Assembly (NCBI GenBank): GCA_007858575.1
Contig: CP042279.1
Location: 6,107,001 to 6,171,000 of the forward strand
Direction of reading: 5' to 3'
Length of the DNA: 64,000 nucleotides
Origin: Streptomyces sp. WAC08241
GTDB taxonomy: Bacteria > Actinomycetota > Actinomycetes > Streptomycetales > Streptomycetaceae
This document shows, one piece after another, positions 35,801 to 46,688 of this stretch (the first letter of the stretch is position 1; the number at the start of each line of letters is the position of its first letter). Below the pieces are notes generated by a model. That model was not told the DNA's origin. It was given only the letters and a program-made list of their open reading frames with translations, and ran no database searches. Made by a program: the position numbers and the translations under genes.

Positions 35801-36914
35801 GTGGCCACGACAGCCGCAGCCGTGTGGGGCCGTGCCGAGCAGCAGGACTTCCGGGCCCGGGTACGGGGCTGTCTGCTCGGCGGGGCGCTCGGCGACGCGC
35901 TGGGGCGGGCGCCGACGGCTCCTCCCTCGCGGAGCTGCGCGAGGCCCACGGACCTGACGGACTCACCGACCCCGTCCCCGCCTTCGGCCGCCGGGGCGCC
36001 GTCACCGCCGCGACCCAGATGACCCTCTTCACCGTCGACGGCCTGATCCGCGCCCAGGTCCGCCGCGACACCGGCGCCTGGCACCCGCCCACCGACGTCC
36101 ACCGGGCCCATCTGCGCTGGGCCGCCACCCAGCGCGACTGGGGCCCCGACGAGCGCCGCAAGGACAACGGCTGGCTCGCCAACGAGGAGTGGCTCTACGC
36201 CCGCCGCAACCTGCCCCGCGCCTGCCTCACCGGCCTCGGCGACGAGCACCTCGGCACCCTCGACAAGCCCAAGAACCCGGAGGCCGGCGACTCCGGCGCC
36301 CTCGTCCGCTCGGCCCCCTTCGGACTCCTCGTCGGCTGGGAGCCGCAGCTCGTCTGCCAGCTCGCCGTGGAGTGCGCCGCCCAGACGCACGGCGCCCCGG
36401 CCGCCCGGCTCGCGGCGGGCGCCCTCGCCCTCACCGTCCACGGCCTGGCCCGCGGCGGCCCCGTGGAGGCGGCGGTGGCCGGGGCCCTGGAGCAGCTCGC
36501 GGTGCGCCCCGGCCACGAGCCGGTCACCGAGGCGCTCGGCCGCGCCCTCGGAGCCGTACGGGAAGGGGTGCCGGACGCGGGCGGGTGGCCGCCCTCGGGG
36601 CGGACGGGGACCGGGCCGAGGGCAGTTGGCGGCGGCCGTCTACTGCGCCCTGGTCGGCGAGGACGTACGGCACGGGCTGCGGCTCGCCGTGAACCACGAC
36701 GGCCCCTCGTCGGTGACCGGCGCGCTCACCGGCGCCCTGCTCGGCGCCCTGCACGGCGAGACGGCCTCCCCCGGCCTGGCTGGCCGACCTGGAGGGCCGC
36801 GGGACGGTCCTGGAACTGGCGGACGACTTCTCGATGGAGATGACCCAGGGCGCCGCCCTGCACACCCCCGCGGAGTCCGCGCCGGGGTGGCTGGCGCGCT
36901 ATCCGAGGGGCTGA
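35801..36914 (+). CDS. ADP-ribosylglycohydrolase (DraG-like) family protein
   Basis: About 370 residues. FRARVRGCLLGGALGDALGR is the N-terminal DraG motif (G-x-x-G-D-A-x-G). DPVPAFGRRGAVTAATQMTL, FTVDGLIRA is the T-D-x-T-like metal region, here altered to T-Q-M-T. LVRSAPFGLLVGWEP and LRLAVNHDGPSSVTGALTGA then LLGALHG carry the C-terminal N-x-D-G-P-S-x-T metal motif. Family enzymes remove ADP-ribose from proteins or split ADP-ribosyl compounds using two Mg2+. GTG at 35801 follows GGGGAGGG. Breaks near 35910, 36595 and 36785. Confidence 0.85.
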
Positions 36915-37035
36915 GGGGCCGCGGGGCGCCGTCCGGGACCGGAGGGCCGAGCCCCTCGGCCAGGACGGCGGACCGGACGAGAGGGCTCTTGCGTACTGCG
37001 TGCTGCCGGTGACCGCGTGCGGTCACCGGGAGGGG

Positions 37036-37234
37036 CTAGAGGGCCCCGGCGGTCACCTCGCCGACGAAGGCGTTCCAGAACCCGGTCCGAACGAGAGGGA
37101 CGGGCCCTCGGGGGCCTTCGAGTCCCGCACCGCGATCGCGGCCACGACGGGGACTTCACCTCGACGCAGGCCCCGTTCCCACCCGAGTAGGAGGACTTCG
37201 TCCAGGTGTCCGTACCACCCTGAATAATCGCCAT
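37036..37234 (-). CDS. DUF397 protein paired with the XRE regulator
   Basis: About 66 residues. WTKSSYSGGNGACVEVKSP, then after frame breaks VAVRDSKAPEGPSL-type sequence (seen as VVAAIAVRDSKAPEGPS) and VRTGFWNAFVGEVTAGAL. This is the full DUF397 pattern W-x-K-S-S-x-S...V-x-V-R-D-S-K...W-x-x-F. Streptomyces encode many DUF397 proteins next to helix-turn-helix partners. In the WhiJ/BldB-like systems the small protein binds and relieves the DNA-binding partner. Start ATG at 37234; breaks near 37160 and 37100. Confidence 0.82.
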
Positions 37235-37427
37235 GCTGCTCAGCTCCGGTTCTGCCAGTTTCTTGCCAGTGGGTGTGTCGCGCCGACGTTCTCGACGACG
37301 TGATCGACGCTACTCGCCGGTCCCGGGCGACGGGACCGGCGTTCACACGTCCGAGTGGCATATTCCAACTGGGCTTCCGTGGGAGCGATGACCGGGTGTA
37401 CCGTGCCTGCCCCGCCCGGTCCGGGCC

Positions 37428-38287
37428 TCAGCCCTGGGCGTGCTTCTTGGCCATCTTCGAGATGAACTCCCTCGTCTGGTCGACGTTCAGCGCCTGCGCC
37501 CTGAGGTGCTCGTACATGACGCTGTACTTGCCGACGTCCTGGGTCTTCTCCAGGTACAGGTCGCTCGTCACGCCCTCGATGTAGACGACGCTGGAGTCCG
37601 AGGTGTCCGGGAACTCCAGGATCGAGTACTGCCCGCTGATCCCCGGGTGCGCGCCCATGTCGAACGGCATCACCTGCACGGTGACGTGCGGGAGCTGCGA
37701 CTGTTCGAGCAGGTGCTCCAGTTGCTGCACCATCAACTGCCTGCTGCCGACGATCCGGTGCAGCGCGCCCTCGTCGATGACGGCCCAGAGGCGCAGCGGG
37801 CGCTCCTCGTCCCGGATCCGCTCCTGGCGGCGGGTGCGGACCTGGACCCGCTTCTCGATGTCCGCGGGCGTCGACTCCGGCAGCGCGCCGGCGATCACGG
37901 CCTCGGCGTACTCGTGGGTCTGGAGCAGACCGGGGATGATCTGAGGCTCGTACATCCGCAGGCTCTCCGCGTCCGTCTCCAGACCGATGTAGACGCTGTA
38001 CGGGATGTCGCCGAAGGCGTGCCACCAGCCTGCTGGCGCGAGTCCTTGGCCATCTGCATGAGGGAGTCGACCATGCGCTCGTCCTCGACCTCGTACACGC
38101 CGCACAGGTCGCGGACGTCACGCTGGCTGATGGAGCGACGGCCGTTCTCGAGGCGGCTGATCTTGGACTGGGAGACGAGGAGGCGCTCGGCGACCTGCTC
38201 GGCCGTCATGTTCTTCGCCTCCCGGAGCTTGCGCAGCTCCTGGCCCAATCGGCGTCGCCTGACGGTGGGGTTGACGTTGGACGCCAC
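37428..38287 (-). CDS. XRE-family regulator with DUF5753-type domain
   Basis: About 286 residues. VRRRRLGQELRKLREAKNMT then AEQVAERLLVSQSKISRLEN is the N-terminal helix-turn-helix. The rest (YSVYIGLETDAESLRMYEPQ, IIPGLLQTHEYAEAVIAGAL, DEGALHRIVGSRQLMVQQLE, LEFPDTSDSSVVYIEGVTSD) is the DUF5753 ligand/partner domain (E-x-P-G-L-L-Q-T motif). It forms a pair with the DUF397 gene 193 bp downstream. Such pairs influence sporulation and antibiotic production in Streptomyces. One break near 38033. Confidence 0.9.
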
Positions 38288-38439
38288 GGAAACTGCACCT
38301 CCGGCTGTCTGCTGCGTAGCTGTGAGTATCTACCGCTTGGCAGACTGCCACCAAAGGTCGTGCGTGCGCTGGGAAATGGGGACAACGCACATGTGCGGGG
38401 CGGCCGTCCAGACCGCCCCGCACTGCTGTGCGGCTCCCG

Positions 38440-38522
38440 GGTGGGTATGTGGTGCGTGGTGGTGCGTAGTGGTGCGCGACGTGCGGTGGTGCGTGGTGGT
38501 GCTGCGGTGCGCCGTGGTGCTC
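38440..38522 (+). repeat. GTGGTGCG-type low-complexity repeat
   Basis: About ten degenerate units of GTGGTGCG(T/C)A/G between the XRE promoter and the end of the GPP34 gene (for example TGGTGCGTGGTGGTGCG and GCGGTGGTGCGTGGTGG). Strongly G/T-biased on the plus strand. No coding or promoter signal identified inside. Confidence 0.7.
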
Positions 38523-39218
38523 AGTGCGCCGCCGCGCGGGCCATGCCGCCGCGTGGCTGCGCCGGAACGCCTGGGGCGCTTCGGCGCGGTTGCGCCCCCG
38601 CGCCGTTCTGGACGTCCATCACGGCGTGCGCCACGAGGCCGCCCATCGGGTCGTGCCGGATCAGGTCGCGCAGCCGGGACCGCGACGACCGTCCTTCGTT
38701 GCCGGGGTAGAGGTGCTTCCCGAGACCGACCGCATGGGCCAGCGCGGCAAGCGCCGCGGTCCGCGGGTCCGGCGGTACGCCGGTGCGGATCGCACTGTCC
38801 AGCCGGGCACGGATCTCCCGACTGATCGCCGTGTCCGTCGCCTGGTAGCGAGTCGTCGGCAATACCGCACATCTGGCCCTCCACGGCATGCACCATGCCG
38901 CATCGCTCCAGATGCGAGAGATACGTCTGACGGAGCCCCAGTCGGGGCCCGCCTATCCAGTGGACGGCCCGGACCGGGCTGCCGCGCCTGCGCAGCAGTT
39001 CCAGTGCGGAGTCCAGTGTCGGATCTCCGGTCGGCCGTGGCATCACCACGGCGATACGATCCCCGTCAGGCTATCCGGCCTGCCAGCGCCAGCTCCACTA
39101 GCTGTGCTCCGGCCAGGCCGAGGTCGAGCGACTGCGGCTGCGCTGTGGTACCCGTGGTCGGGTCCAGAGCGAGCAGCAGAAGCTCCTCCGAATGGTTCTG
39201 CGGCTCCTGCCCATCCAT
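38521..39218 (-). CDS. GPP34 (GOLPH3-like) family phosphoprotein
   Basis: About 232 residues. EELLLLALDPTTGTTAQPQS, LDLGLAGAQLVELALAGRI is the GPP34 N-terminus (L-x-L-x-x-D-x-x-G ... L-x-x-A-x-L-x-E-L-x-L-x-G-R-I). DPTLDSALELLRRRGSPVRA, SREIRARLDSAIRTGVPPDP, RTAALAALAHAVGLGKHLYP and RLRDLIRHDPMGGLVAHAVM complete the fold. Eukaryotic members bind PI4P in the Golgi; the role of the many Streptomyces copies is not settled. Breaks near 39079 and 38862. It contains a rare CTA codon and more A/T than neighbours. Confidence 0.85.
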
Positions 39219-39397
39219 GCCTCCCCGCGTGGATGAATGACAGGGTGACCCCTCTCACATTCATCTGTCGAGAGCACCCGGGTGGTTCATCCGGGAACCG
39301 GTAGGTATGTCGTTCTCGTCTAGCACGGGAGCCAAGGGGTTCACACAGGACACTGGTAGACGGTTCGGACGTACGTATGACGCATGGAGGAGGCACG

Positions 39398-41796
39398 GTG
39401 GCGGGCGAGTCCCCCGACAGGGCGGAGCAGCAGGGCCGTCGCAGGAGACGACGGCGGCGGCCTCGGGCGGCGGCGGCCGGGATCCCCGGCTTTCCGCGCT
39501 CCGGGAGTCGGAGCCTTCGTCGGATTCGTCGGACCCGTCGGACCCGTCGGCTTCCGAGGAGGTCGCGGAGGGGCCGTGGAGGCTTCGGACGCGCCGGTGC
39601 GGGTCGACCGGCCGACCGCCGTGTTCAAGACCCTGACGCCGCGTACGTCCGGGGACGACGCTCCGAAGGGGATGCCGGGCCGGAGTCGTCGCCGTCCGAG
39701 CCCGAGCCCGAGAGCGAGCGGCTCAAGGCCGCCGTGGCGGCGTGGGTCGCCACGGCGTCGGACGAGCCCGAGGAGCCGGTGAAGGGTGCCGAGGAGGCCC
39801 CGGAGCCCGTTGAGGAGCCCGTCGGGGCCGAGGAGGAGGCTCCGGAGCCCGCCGGGGCCGACGCGGGCGCGGAGCCCGAAGCCGAAGCCGCGGACGAGGC
39901 GGCCGCCGGGTCCGTCGATGCTGCCGACGATGTCAAGGACTCCGAGCACTCCGACGGCTCCGAGGACGAGGCCCCGCCGAGGGCAAGGCGTCCGCCGACT
40001 CCTGGTTCGCCGCCCGGAAGTCGGCCGCCGGCGCGGAGCCCGGGGCCGTGAAGGACTCGGAGCCCGCCGAGGAAGACGAAGACGCCGACGGAGACTCCGA
40101 GGACGTCGAGGACGTCGAGGACGTCGCGGACCCCGCCGGTTCCTCCGGCTCCGGCGACGAGAAGCCCGTCGACCAGCCGACGGCCATGTTCAAGATGATC
40201 CGTCCGGCCGTGGACCAGCCGACGACCGCCCTGAAGCTCCCTGCCGGTTCCGTGGGCACGGGTGCGGACGCCGACAGCGAGCGCACCAGCATCTTCCTGC
40301 CGCTGCGGCCCGACATCCCGGCCGAGCGGAAGGCACCGGCGGCCGAGGCCGCCCCCAAGGCCGCCAAGGCTCCCAAGGCGCCTGAGACCCCCAAGGCGCC
40401 TGAGACCCCCAAGGCTCCCAAGGCCCCCGACGCGCAGGCCCCGGAGGCCCCCACCGCCCCCGTGCCCGCCGCCCTCGCCGAGCCGGAGCGGACCCGGCAG
40501 CAGCCGCTGCCGCCGCTGCCCCCGCTCGACCTGCTCGCGGAGCTGACGAACACCCCGCCCCCGCCGCCGACCCCGCTGCGGACGACCCTCCGCCGCATCC
40601 GGATCTGGACCCCCTGGTCCTGCTCCTCCTGATCGTCTTCGCGATCGCGCAGATGGTCCGCCCGCTGCCCGCGCCCGCCCTGAAGCTCTCCGCCGCGCCG
40701 ACCTTCACCTTCGAGGGCGGCGAGCTGAAGATGCCGTGGCCCGGCGAGGGACAGGGCGCCGTCGAGGTCGAGGGCGTCGGCTCCATGGGCGCGTACGGGC
40801 CCCAGAAGCCGGCCCCGATCGCGTCCGTCACCAAGACGATGACGGCGTACGTGATCCTTCGCGACCACCCCCTCAAGGGGAAGCAGACCGGCCCCGAGAT
40901 CGAGATCGACAAGAAGGCCGCCGACCAGGGCAAGGCGGAGCACGAGTCGACCGCGGCGGTCGAGGAGGCCAGACCTACTCGGAGAAGGAACTGCTCCAGC
41001 TCCTGATGATCCCCTCCGCCAACAACGTCGCCCGGCTGCTCGCCCGCTGGGACGCCGGTTCCGAGGCCGCGTTCGTCGAGAAGATGAACGCCGCCGCCGA
41101 CGAGCTGGGCATGACCCAGTCCACGTACACGGACCCGTCCGGCCTGCTCGACAGCACGGTCTCGACCCCGAAGGACCAGCTCAAGCTGGCCAAGGCGGTC
41201 ATGCAGTACGACGTGTTCCGCGAGATCGTGAACCTGCCGGAGGTCAACATCGACGGCATCCCCGACACGATCTACAACAACAACAACATCCTCCTGAAGC
41301 CGGGCGTGGGCGGCATCAAGACCGGCTCCTCCACCCCGGCCGGCGGCAACCTGCTCTGGTCGGCCAACACCGTCGTCGACGGCAAGAACCGCCGGATCCT
41401 CGGCATCGTGATGGGGCCAAGGACGCCAAGCTCCTCAACGACAAGCTCCAGCTCTCCATCGACTACAGCTACGAGCTGATCAAGCGGGCGCAGAAGGACG
41501 TCACCTCGGCCGCCGTGGTCCGTAAGGGCCAGGTCGTCGGGTACGTCGACGACGGCCTCGGCGGCAAGACCCCGGTCGTCGCCACCAAGGAGCTCAAGGC
41601 GGTCGGCTGGCCGGGCCTCCAGGTGAACTGGAGCTCGCCGACGGCGGCAAGGCCGTCCCGCACACCGGCAGGACGGGCGACGTCGTCGGCCAGGTCTCGA
41701 TCGGTACGGGCGCGGGCAAGGTCAGCTCCCCGGTGGCCCTCCAGAGCGACTCTGGCGGAGCCGGGCTTCGACAAGAAGCTCACCCGCGTGGGCTGA
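39398..41796 (+). CDS. D-alanyl-D-alanine carboxypeptidase with long disordered N-terminus
   Basis: About 800 residues. The first 400 are cytoplasmic, acidic and Ala/Pro-rich, with three copies of a V-D-(R/Q)-P-T-x3-K motif (VDRPTAVFK, VDQPTAMFK, VDQPTTALK). A single helix (PLVLLLLIVFAIAQMV) anchors it. The exported peptidase S11 domain has S-V-T-K (PIASVTKTMTAYVI), S-A-N (IPSANNVARLLARWD) and K-T-G (GGIKTGSSTPAGGNL). It trims the terminal D-Ala of peptidoglycan stem peptides. GTG at 39398 has GGAGGAGG upstream. Breaks near 39435, 39580, 39675, 39980, 40570, 40970, 41415 and 41640. Confidence 0.88.
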
Positions 41797-41993
41797 CTCG
41801 CGCGAGGGTCGCCCGCAGGGCCGTGCGGAACGACCGCGCGGAACGACTGTGTAGAACGACCGCGTGGCCGAAGAGCCACGCTCGGCAGGACGCCCCGGTT
41901 CTCCGGGGCGTCCTGCTGTTAGCGTTTCCGGGGACGAGAAGCGCGCGTGGACCCTCCGCGCGGAGCGAGACGGGACGTACGGAAAGGGCCGCA

Positions 41994-44024
41994 GTGACCA
42001 CCGCCGAGCCGACACGCGCCGACCGCGCGGACCTTCCCCGGATCCTTCGGGCTCCTCGGGCCCCTTGGACCTCTCCGGCTCCTCGGATCTCTCCGGTTTC
42101 TCCGGTCCGTCCGACACGGCCGGCCCGTCCGACGACACCCCCTCGATCCCGTCGCCGCGTCCGGGGGCGCCACCGTCCTCGGAGCCGGAGCCGGAGCCGC
42201 AGTCGTGGCCGGATCAGCAGCCGGAGTCGCTGCCGCCCCCGCGCCCGCCGTCCCTTCGCTCTCGCGAATACCGCTTCCGGCGCAGCGCCCCGCCCCGGAG
42301 CAGATCGCCCCGGTGCGGCGGCGCAAGCGCCGTCACACCGTCATGGTGGCCACGGGGCTCGCCGCCCTCACCCACGTCCTCTGGTTCTTCCTCTTCGCCA
42401 ACAGCGGCGGGGACCTGGCCGCGCAGGACGCGTGGGCCGAGTTCGTCGGACGGCACCCGGACTCCGCGTACAACCTCGCCTGGTACGGCGGGATGCACCC
42501 GGTCTCGTACAGCGTCGTCTCGCCGTACCTGATGTCGGTGCTCGGCGTCCGGACCACGATGATGATCACCGGGACCCTGTCGGCCGCGCTGACCGCGCTG
42601 ATCCTGGTGCGGGTGCGGGCGGTCCGCAATCCGATGGCCTGCGCGGTCGCGGGCGTCTTCGCCTTCCTCTGCAACGCCCTGTCGGGCCGGGTGACCTTCG
42701 GCCTCGGCATGCTGTTCGCGCTCGGCGCGGTCGCCGCCGTCTTCTGCTGGCCGCACCGCTGGCGCCGCAAGCGCTGGGCCAAGGCGGTCGTCGCCGCCCC
42801 GCTCGCCGGACTCGCGACCGCGTGCAGCCCGGTCGCCGGCCTCTTCCTCGGCGTGGCGGCCGCGGCGCTCTTCCTCAACAAGCGGCGCCCCGGCGCGTAC
42901 GCCCTCGGGCTCGCCCCCGTGGTCGTGGTCGCCCTCTCCTCCTGGCTCTTCCCCTTCTCGGGCACGCAGCCGATGGCCTTCGGCTCGGCCGCGCTCCCGA
43001 TGATCTTCGGGGTCCTGCTCTTCCTCCTCGTGCCGAAGGACTGGCGGACGGTCCGCACCGCCGCCGCCGTGTACACCGTGGGCACCTTCCTGACCTGGGC
43101 GATCGACTCCCAGATCGGCTCGAACATCTCGCGGCTCCCGATGCTCTTCGCCGGGTCGTGCTGCTCGCCGCCCTGCCGTACACCGCGCCGCGCTCGCGCC
43201 GCTGGTACGCGCTGCTGCTCGCCTCGCGGGCCTGAACTTCTGGATCGGCTTCAAGGGCGTCGACGACGTCATCCGCACCGCCCCGGACGCCTCCTGGGCG
43301 CGCGAGCTGGCGCCGCTGGTCAACCAGCTCCAGGTGCGGGGCGCGGACAAGGCGCGCGTCGAGGTCGTGCCGGCCTCCAGTCACCGCGAGTCCTCCGCGC
43401 TCAGCCCGTACATCAACCTGGCGCGGGGCTGGAACCGGCAGGCCGACATGGAGCGCAACCCGCTCTTCACGACGACACCCTCAACGCCGTGAACTACCAG
43501 GACTGGCTCGACCGCTGGGCCGTCCACTTCGTGGTCCTGCCGACCGGCGCCCCCGACTCCGGCGCCGAGCGGGAGGCGGAGCTGGTCGACGAGGGCCTGC
43601 CGTACCTGAAGCAGGTCTGGTCGGACGCGAACTGGCGCCTGTACGAGGTCGCGAACCCGACCCCGCTGGCGGAGCCGCCCGCCCGGGTCGAGAGCGTGGC
43701 GGCGAACGAGGTCGTCATCCGGGTCGACAGCCCCGGCCGGGTCCTCATCCGCGTGCCGTACTGCCGTGGCTCGCCCTCATGGACGAGCACGGCGGCAAGA
43801 TCGAGCCGCCGCAGGAGACCGAGGAGTCCAAGCTGGCCCGCGAGGAGTCGGAGACCGAGCTCCCGAAGGTCTTCGCCAACGTGGAGGGCTGTCTGTTCCG
43901 GACGGAGGCGGACGCGGACGGCGACGAGTGGACGGAGCTCGTCGCGCCGAAGGCGGGCGTCTACCGGCTGGGGTCCCCGTACAAGCTCTCCCGGGGCACG
44001 GCCTGCCCGGAGGAACTGCGCTGA
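41994..44024 (+). CDS. Large polytopic membrane protein, possibly glycosyltransferase-like
   Basis: About 675 residues. A disordered N-terminus of about 110 residues precedes RRRKRRHTVMVATGLAALTH, which opens 8-10 helices (FAFLCNALSGRVTFGLGMLF, PVVVVALSSWLFPF, ALPMIFGVLLFLLVPKDW). The loop AAQDAWAEFVGRHPDSAYNL then AWYGGMHPVSYSVVSPYLMS has the Asp-containing first external loop of GT-C-type proteins. A C-terminal exported domain contains DTLNAVNYQDWLDRWAVHFV, VVLPTGAPDSGAEREAE and EWTELVAPKAGVYRLGSPYK. The downstream position after the carboxypeptidase gene suggests an envelope role. Breaks near 42030, 43155, 43232, 43470 and 43765. Confidence 0.7.
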
Positions 44025-44155
44025 GCCGCCGCCCGTAGGCACCTCCGTAGGGCCCCCGGGCGCCTCCACCGAGTCGCGGAAACGGACATCTCGGACAAGG
44101 ATGTCGGTGCGTGGACCGTGGCGCCCCGCACGGCGCCTTCTGGAGGTGGACAGGG

Positions 44156-44683
44156 ATGTCCGAGCTCATCGTCATCGGCTATGACGACCCCGCCGAGGCC
44201 GAGCGGGCCCTCGGCACGGTGCAGGACCTGCAACGGGACCACGTCGTGCGCCTGAACGGGCTCGCGACGGTCTCGGTCGACGCCGACGGGCGCACCCACG
44301 TCGACACCTCCGGCCGCGTCGTCGCCTCGACTGCCGCCACGGGCGCCCTGTGGGGAGCGATCTTCGGGATCCTCTTCCTGCTGCCCGGCGTCGGCCTCGT
44401 GACGGGCGCGGCCCTGGGCGGCCTGGTCGGCAGGCTCGCCAAGTCGGGCGTCGACGACCGCTTCCGCGAGCAGGTGGGCGACCTGCTGAAGCCGGGTTCG
44501 GCGGCGGTCGTGATCATGGCGTCGAAGGTCACGGACGACAAGTTCACGGCGGCGATGCGGCCGCACGGCGGCACGCTCCTGAAGACCTCGCTCAGCGACG
44601 AGGACGAGCGGGAGCTTTCCGAGCGGCTCACGGGCCGGCCGGACGCCCCGGGCCCGGTCCACGCCCCGGCCACGACCCCCTAG
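44156..44683 (+). CDS. DUF1269-family membrane protein (copy A)
   Basis: Intact, 175 residues. MSELIVIGYDDPAEAERALG then AAIGYD-type ferredoxin-like start, VRLNGLATVSVDADGRTHVD, a Gly-rich hydrophobic hairpin (GALWGAIFGILFLLPGVGLV then TGAALGGLVGRLAKSGVDDR), and SAAVVIMASKVTDDKFTAAM. This is the DUF1269 layout, thought to be stress- or membrane-associated. A near-paralogue lies at 46689 and shares the first 11 residues, flanking an eRF1-like gene. Start ATG at 44156 follows GGAGG. Confidence 0.85.
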   Translation: MSELIVIGYDDPAEAERALGTVQDLQRDHVVRLNGLATVSVDADGRTHVDTSGRVVASTAATGALWGAIFGILFLLPGVGLVTGAALGGLVGRLAKSGVDDRFREQVGDLLKPGSAAVVIMASKVTDDKFTAAMRPHGGTLLKTSLSDEDERELSERLTGRPDAPGPVHAPATTP

Positions 44684-44734
44684 ACCGGGGCCGGCTCCTG
44701 GCCCTCCGCCGCCGCCACGACTCCGCGGACCGGG

Positions 44735-44850
44735 GCCCGACCCGTACGGGTGCCCCTTCCGTACGCGTACGGGAACCCACCTCGTACGCGTACGGGACGC
44801 GTACGGGAATCCGCTCCGTACGCGCGCGGGGACCCGCCCCGTACAGCCGA
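44735..44850 (+). repeat. CGTACGCGTACGGGA repeats
   Basis: At least four variants of CGTACG(C)GTACGGG(A/T), many palindromic in themselves (CGTACG), in the gap between the first DUF1269 gene and the eRF1-like gene. Low-complexity; no transcription signal recognised within. Confidence 0.6.
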
Positions 44851-44897
44851 CGGCCCCCGCCTCCGCCCCTCCCCCCCCACGACCCGAAAGGCCTCCC

Positions 44898-45990
44898 ATG
44901 CACCCCGCGCTCAGCGCCGACGCGCTCGCCAAGCTGCGCCAGCCCCGCCCGTACCCCGCCGTGTCGCTCGTGATGCCGACCCACCGCCGCGAGCCCGACA
45001 GCGCCCAGGACCCCGTACGGCTGCGCAACCTCCTCGCGCGGGCCGAGAAGGCCCTGGACGAGGACCCGGGCGTGACGCGGGAGCGGCGCGCGGACGTCCT
45101 GGACCAACTGGAGCGGGCCGCCGCCGAGATCGACCTCGTGCACGCGGAGGACGGCCTGGTGGTCTTCGTGGCGCCCGGCGAGCGCCAGGTGTGGACGGTG
45201 GCCCGGAGGTGCCGGAGCGGGTGGTCCTCGCCGACACCTTCCTCACCCGCAACCTCGTCGCCGCGCAGGCCGCCGAACGCCCCTACTGGGCGCTGACCGT
45301 GGCCGCCGACCGGGTCTCGCTGTGGAGCGGCGGGCCGGAGCGGACCGTCGAGCACACGGGGACGGCTTCCCGTTCGCGCGGAGCCTGGAGCCCCAGGACG
45401 TGGGGCGCGAGGAGCGCGTCGGGGACGTGCCGAGCACGTTCCGGGACGAGGACACCCGCACCTTCTTCCGGGACGCGCACCAGGCGCTGCGGACCGTCCT
45501 CGCCTCCGAGCCGCGTCCGCTGTACGTGCTCGGCGAGGCGCCCGCCGTCGCCCTCCTGGAGGAGATCGGGTCCCTGCCGCAGGGGACGACCCCGGTCCAG
45601 CAGGGCGGCCTGGGGCACGGGCCCGCCGAGGCCGTGCGGAAGGCGGTGGAGCTGCTGACCGCCGCCCACGAGGCGGCCCTGACGACCACGGTCCTGGCCG
45701 AGCTGGACGCGGCCCGGGGCCGGCGGGAGTACGCCGGCGGCCTGGACGAGGTGTGGCAGGCGGCGCGGGAGGGCCGGATCCACCTGCTCGCCGTCGAGGA
45801 GCACTACCGGGCGGTCGTCCGGGACTACGGCGACCACCTGGAGCCGGCGGAGGCCTCCGACCTGGACGCCCGCGACGACATCGTGGACGAGATCGTCGAA
45901 CAGGCCCTGGAGACCGGGGCCGAGGTCCGTTTCGTACGGGACGACTCCCTGGCCGACGTCGCCCGCATCGCCGCCGTACTGCGCTACTGA
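44898..45990 (+). CDS. Bacterial eRF1-family (baeRF) protein
   Basis: About 365 residues. PYPAVSLVMPTHRREPDSAQ then DPVRLRNLLARAEKALDEDP is the N-terminal domain. VPERVVLADTFLTRNLVAAQ, RPYWALTVAADRVSLWSGGP and RTFFRDAHQALRTVLASEPR then PLYVLGEAPAVALLEEI form the eRF1/Vms1-like core. RIHLLAVEEHYRAVVRDYGD and DIVDEIVEQALETGAEVRFV complete it. Eukaryotic Vms1 relatives release peptidyl-tRNA at stalled ribosomes; no G-G-Q loop was spotted here, so catalysis cannot be assumed. Breaks near 45208 and 45362. It is 214 bp after DUF1269 copy A and 21 bp before the lipoprotein gene. Confidence 0.75.
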
Positions 45991-46011
45991 CCCCCGGAGA
46001 CCGGAGACCTC

Positions 46012-46656
46012 ATGGACACCACACCACCGCCCCGCACCACCTCCGGGAAGCGGCTCCGCTCGCGGGCGGCGGGCGCCGCCGTCGCCGTCGTCGTCACTGC
46101 GCTCGGCGCGGCCGGCCTCGTGTCCTGCGACACGGGGGCGACGACGGCGGCGCCCCGACGTTCAGCGGCGCCCCGACAGCGCCCGACACGGCCTCGTTCT
46201 CCGGCGGGGCCCCTCCGGCCTCGCCTCGGCGGCGTCTCGGCGGCCTCCGCCGCGCGAGTCGGCGTCGTCCGCGGCGGCCTCGGCCTCCGCGCGGGAGTCG
46301 GAGCGCGCGGCGTCGATCGGCGCCGAGGCGGAACGTTCCCGCAAGCAGGCCGAGGACGCGCTGAAGGGCGTGGAGGGCCGGGGAACGCGCTGGGCGAGGT
46401 CGCGGTGACGGGCAAGCCGAGGGCCGAGGCGAACGGCCTGCTCGCCGTGGTCGTCAGCATCACCAACAAGACGGACGAGAAGGCCTCGTACGCGGCCCAG
46501 GTCGACTTCCTCGACGCGTCGGGGAAGGTCGTCGAGACGCAGTTCGTCGGCGCCGAGGACCTCGCGCCGGGCGAGCGGAAACAGCCCCTGGTCGTCAGCC
46601 GGCAGCCGGCCGAACCGGTGCTGACGCCGAGGCTCACCAAGGCGCAGAGGTACTGA
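46012..46656 (+). CDS. Lipoprotein with FxLYD-like beta domain
   Basis: About 215 residues. KRLRSRAAGAAVAVVVTALG then AAGLVSCDTGATTAAP is a lipoprotein signal with L-V-S-C. The middle is Ala/Ser-rich and helical (in a second frame). The C-terminal domain NALGEVAVTGKPRAEANGLL, AVVVSITNKTDEKASYAAQV, DFLDASGKVVETQFVGAEDL, APGERKQPLVV is a beta-sandwich of the FxLYD/DUF4352 kind found in exported actinobacterial proteins. Breaks near 46155 and 46380. It stands between the eRF1-like gene and DUF1269 copy B, with 32 bp to the latter, so these three are probably one operon. Confidence 0.72.
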   Translation: MDTTPPPRTTSGKRLRSRAAGAAVAVVVTALGAAGLVSCDTGATTAAPRRSAAPRQRPTRPRSPAGPLRPRLGGVSAASAARVGVVRGGLGLRAGVGARGVDRRRGGTFPQAGRGRAEGRGGPGNALGEVAVTGKPRAEANGLLAVVVSITNKTDEKASYAAQVDFLDASGKVVETQFVGAEDLAPGERKQPLVVSRQPAEPVLTPRLTKAQRY

Positions 46657-46688
46657 GCCGCACCCCCGTACAGAGGAGAGCCAGCCCC

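Noticed and set aside
38440..38522. CRISPR-like array
   Set aside because: The units are 8-10 bp, degenerate and without unique spacers.
39398..41796. Several separate acidic Ala/Pro-rich proteins instead of one carboxypeptidase
   Set aside because: The pieces join in order with one-base corrections. The K/F motif repeats, single helix and S11 catalytic motifs fit the known long Streptomyces carboxypeptidases.
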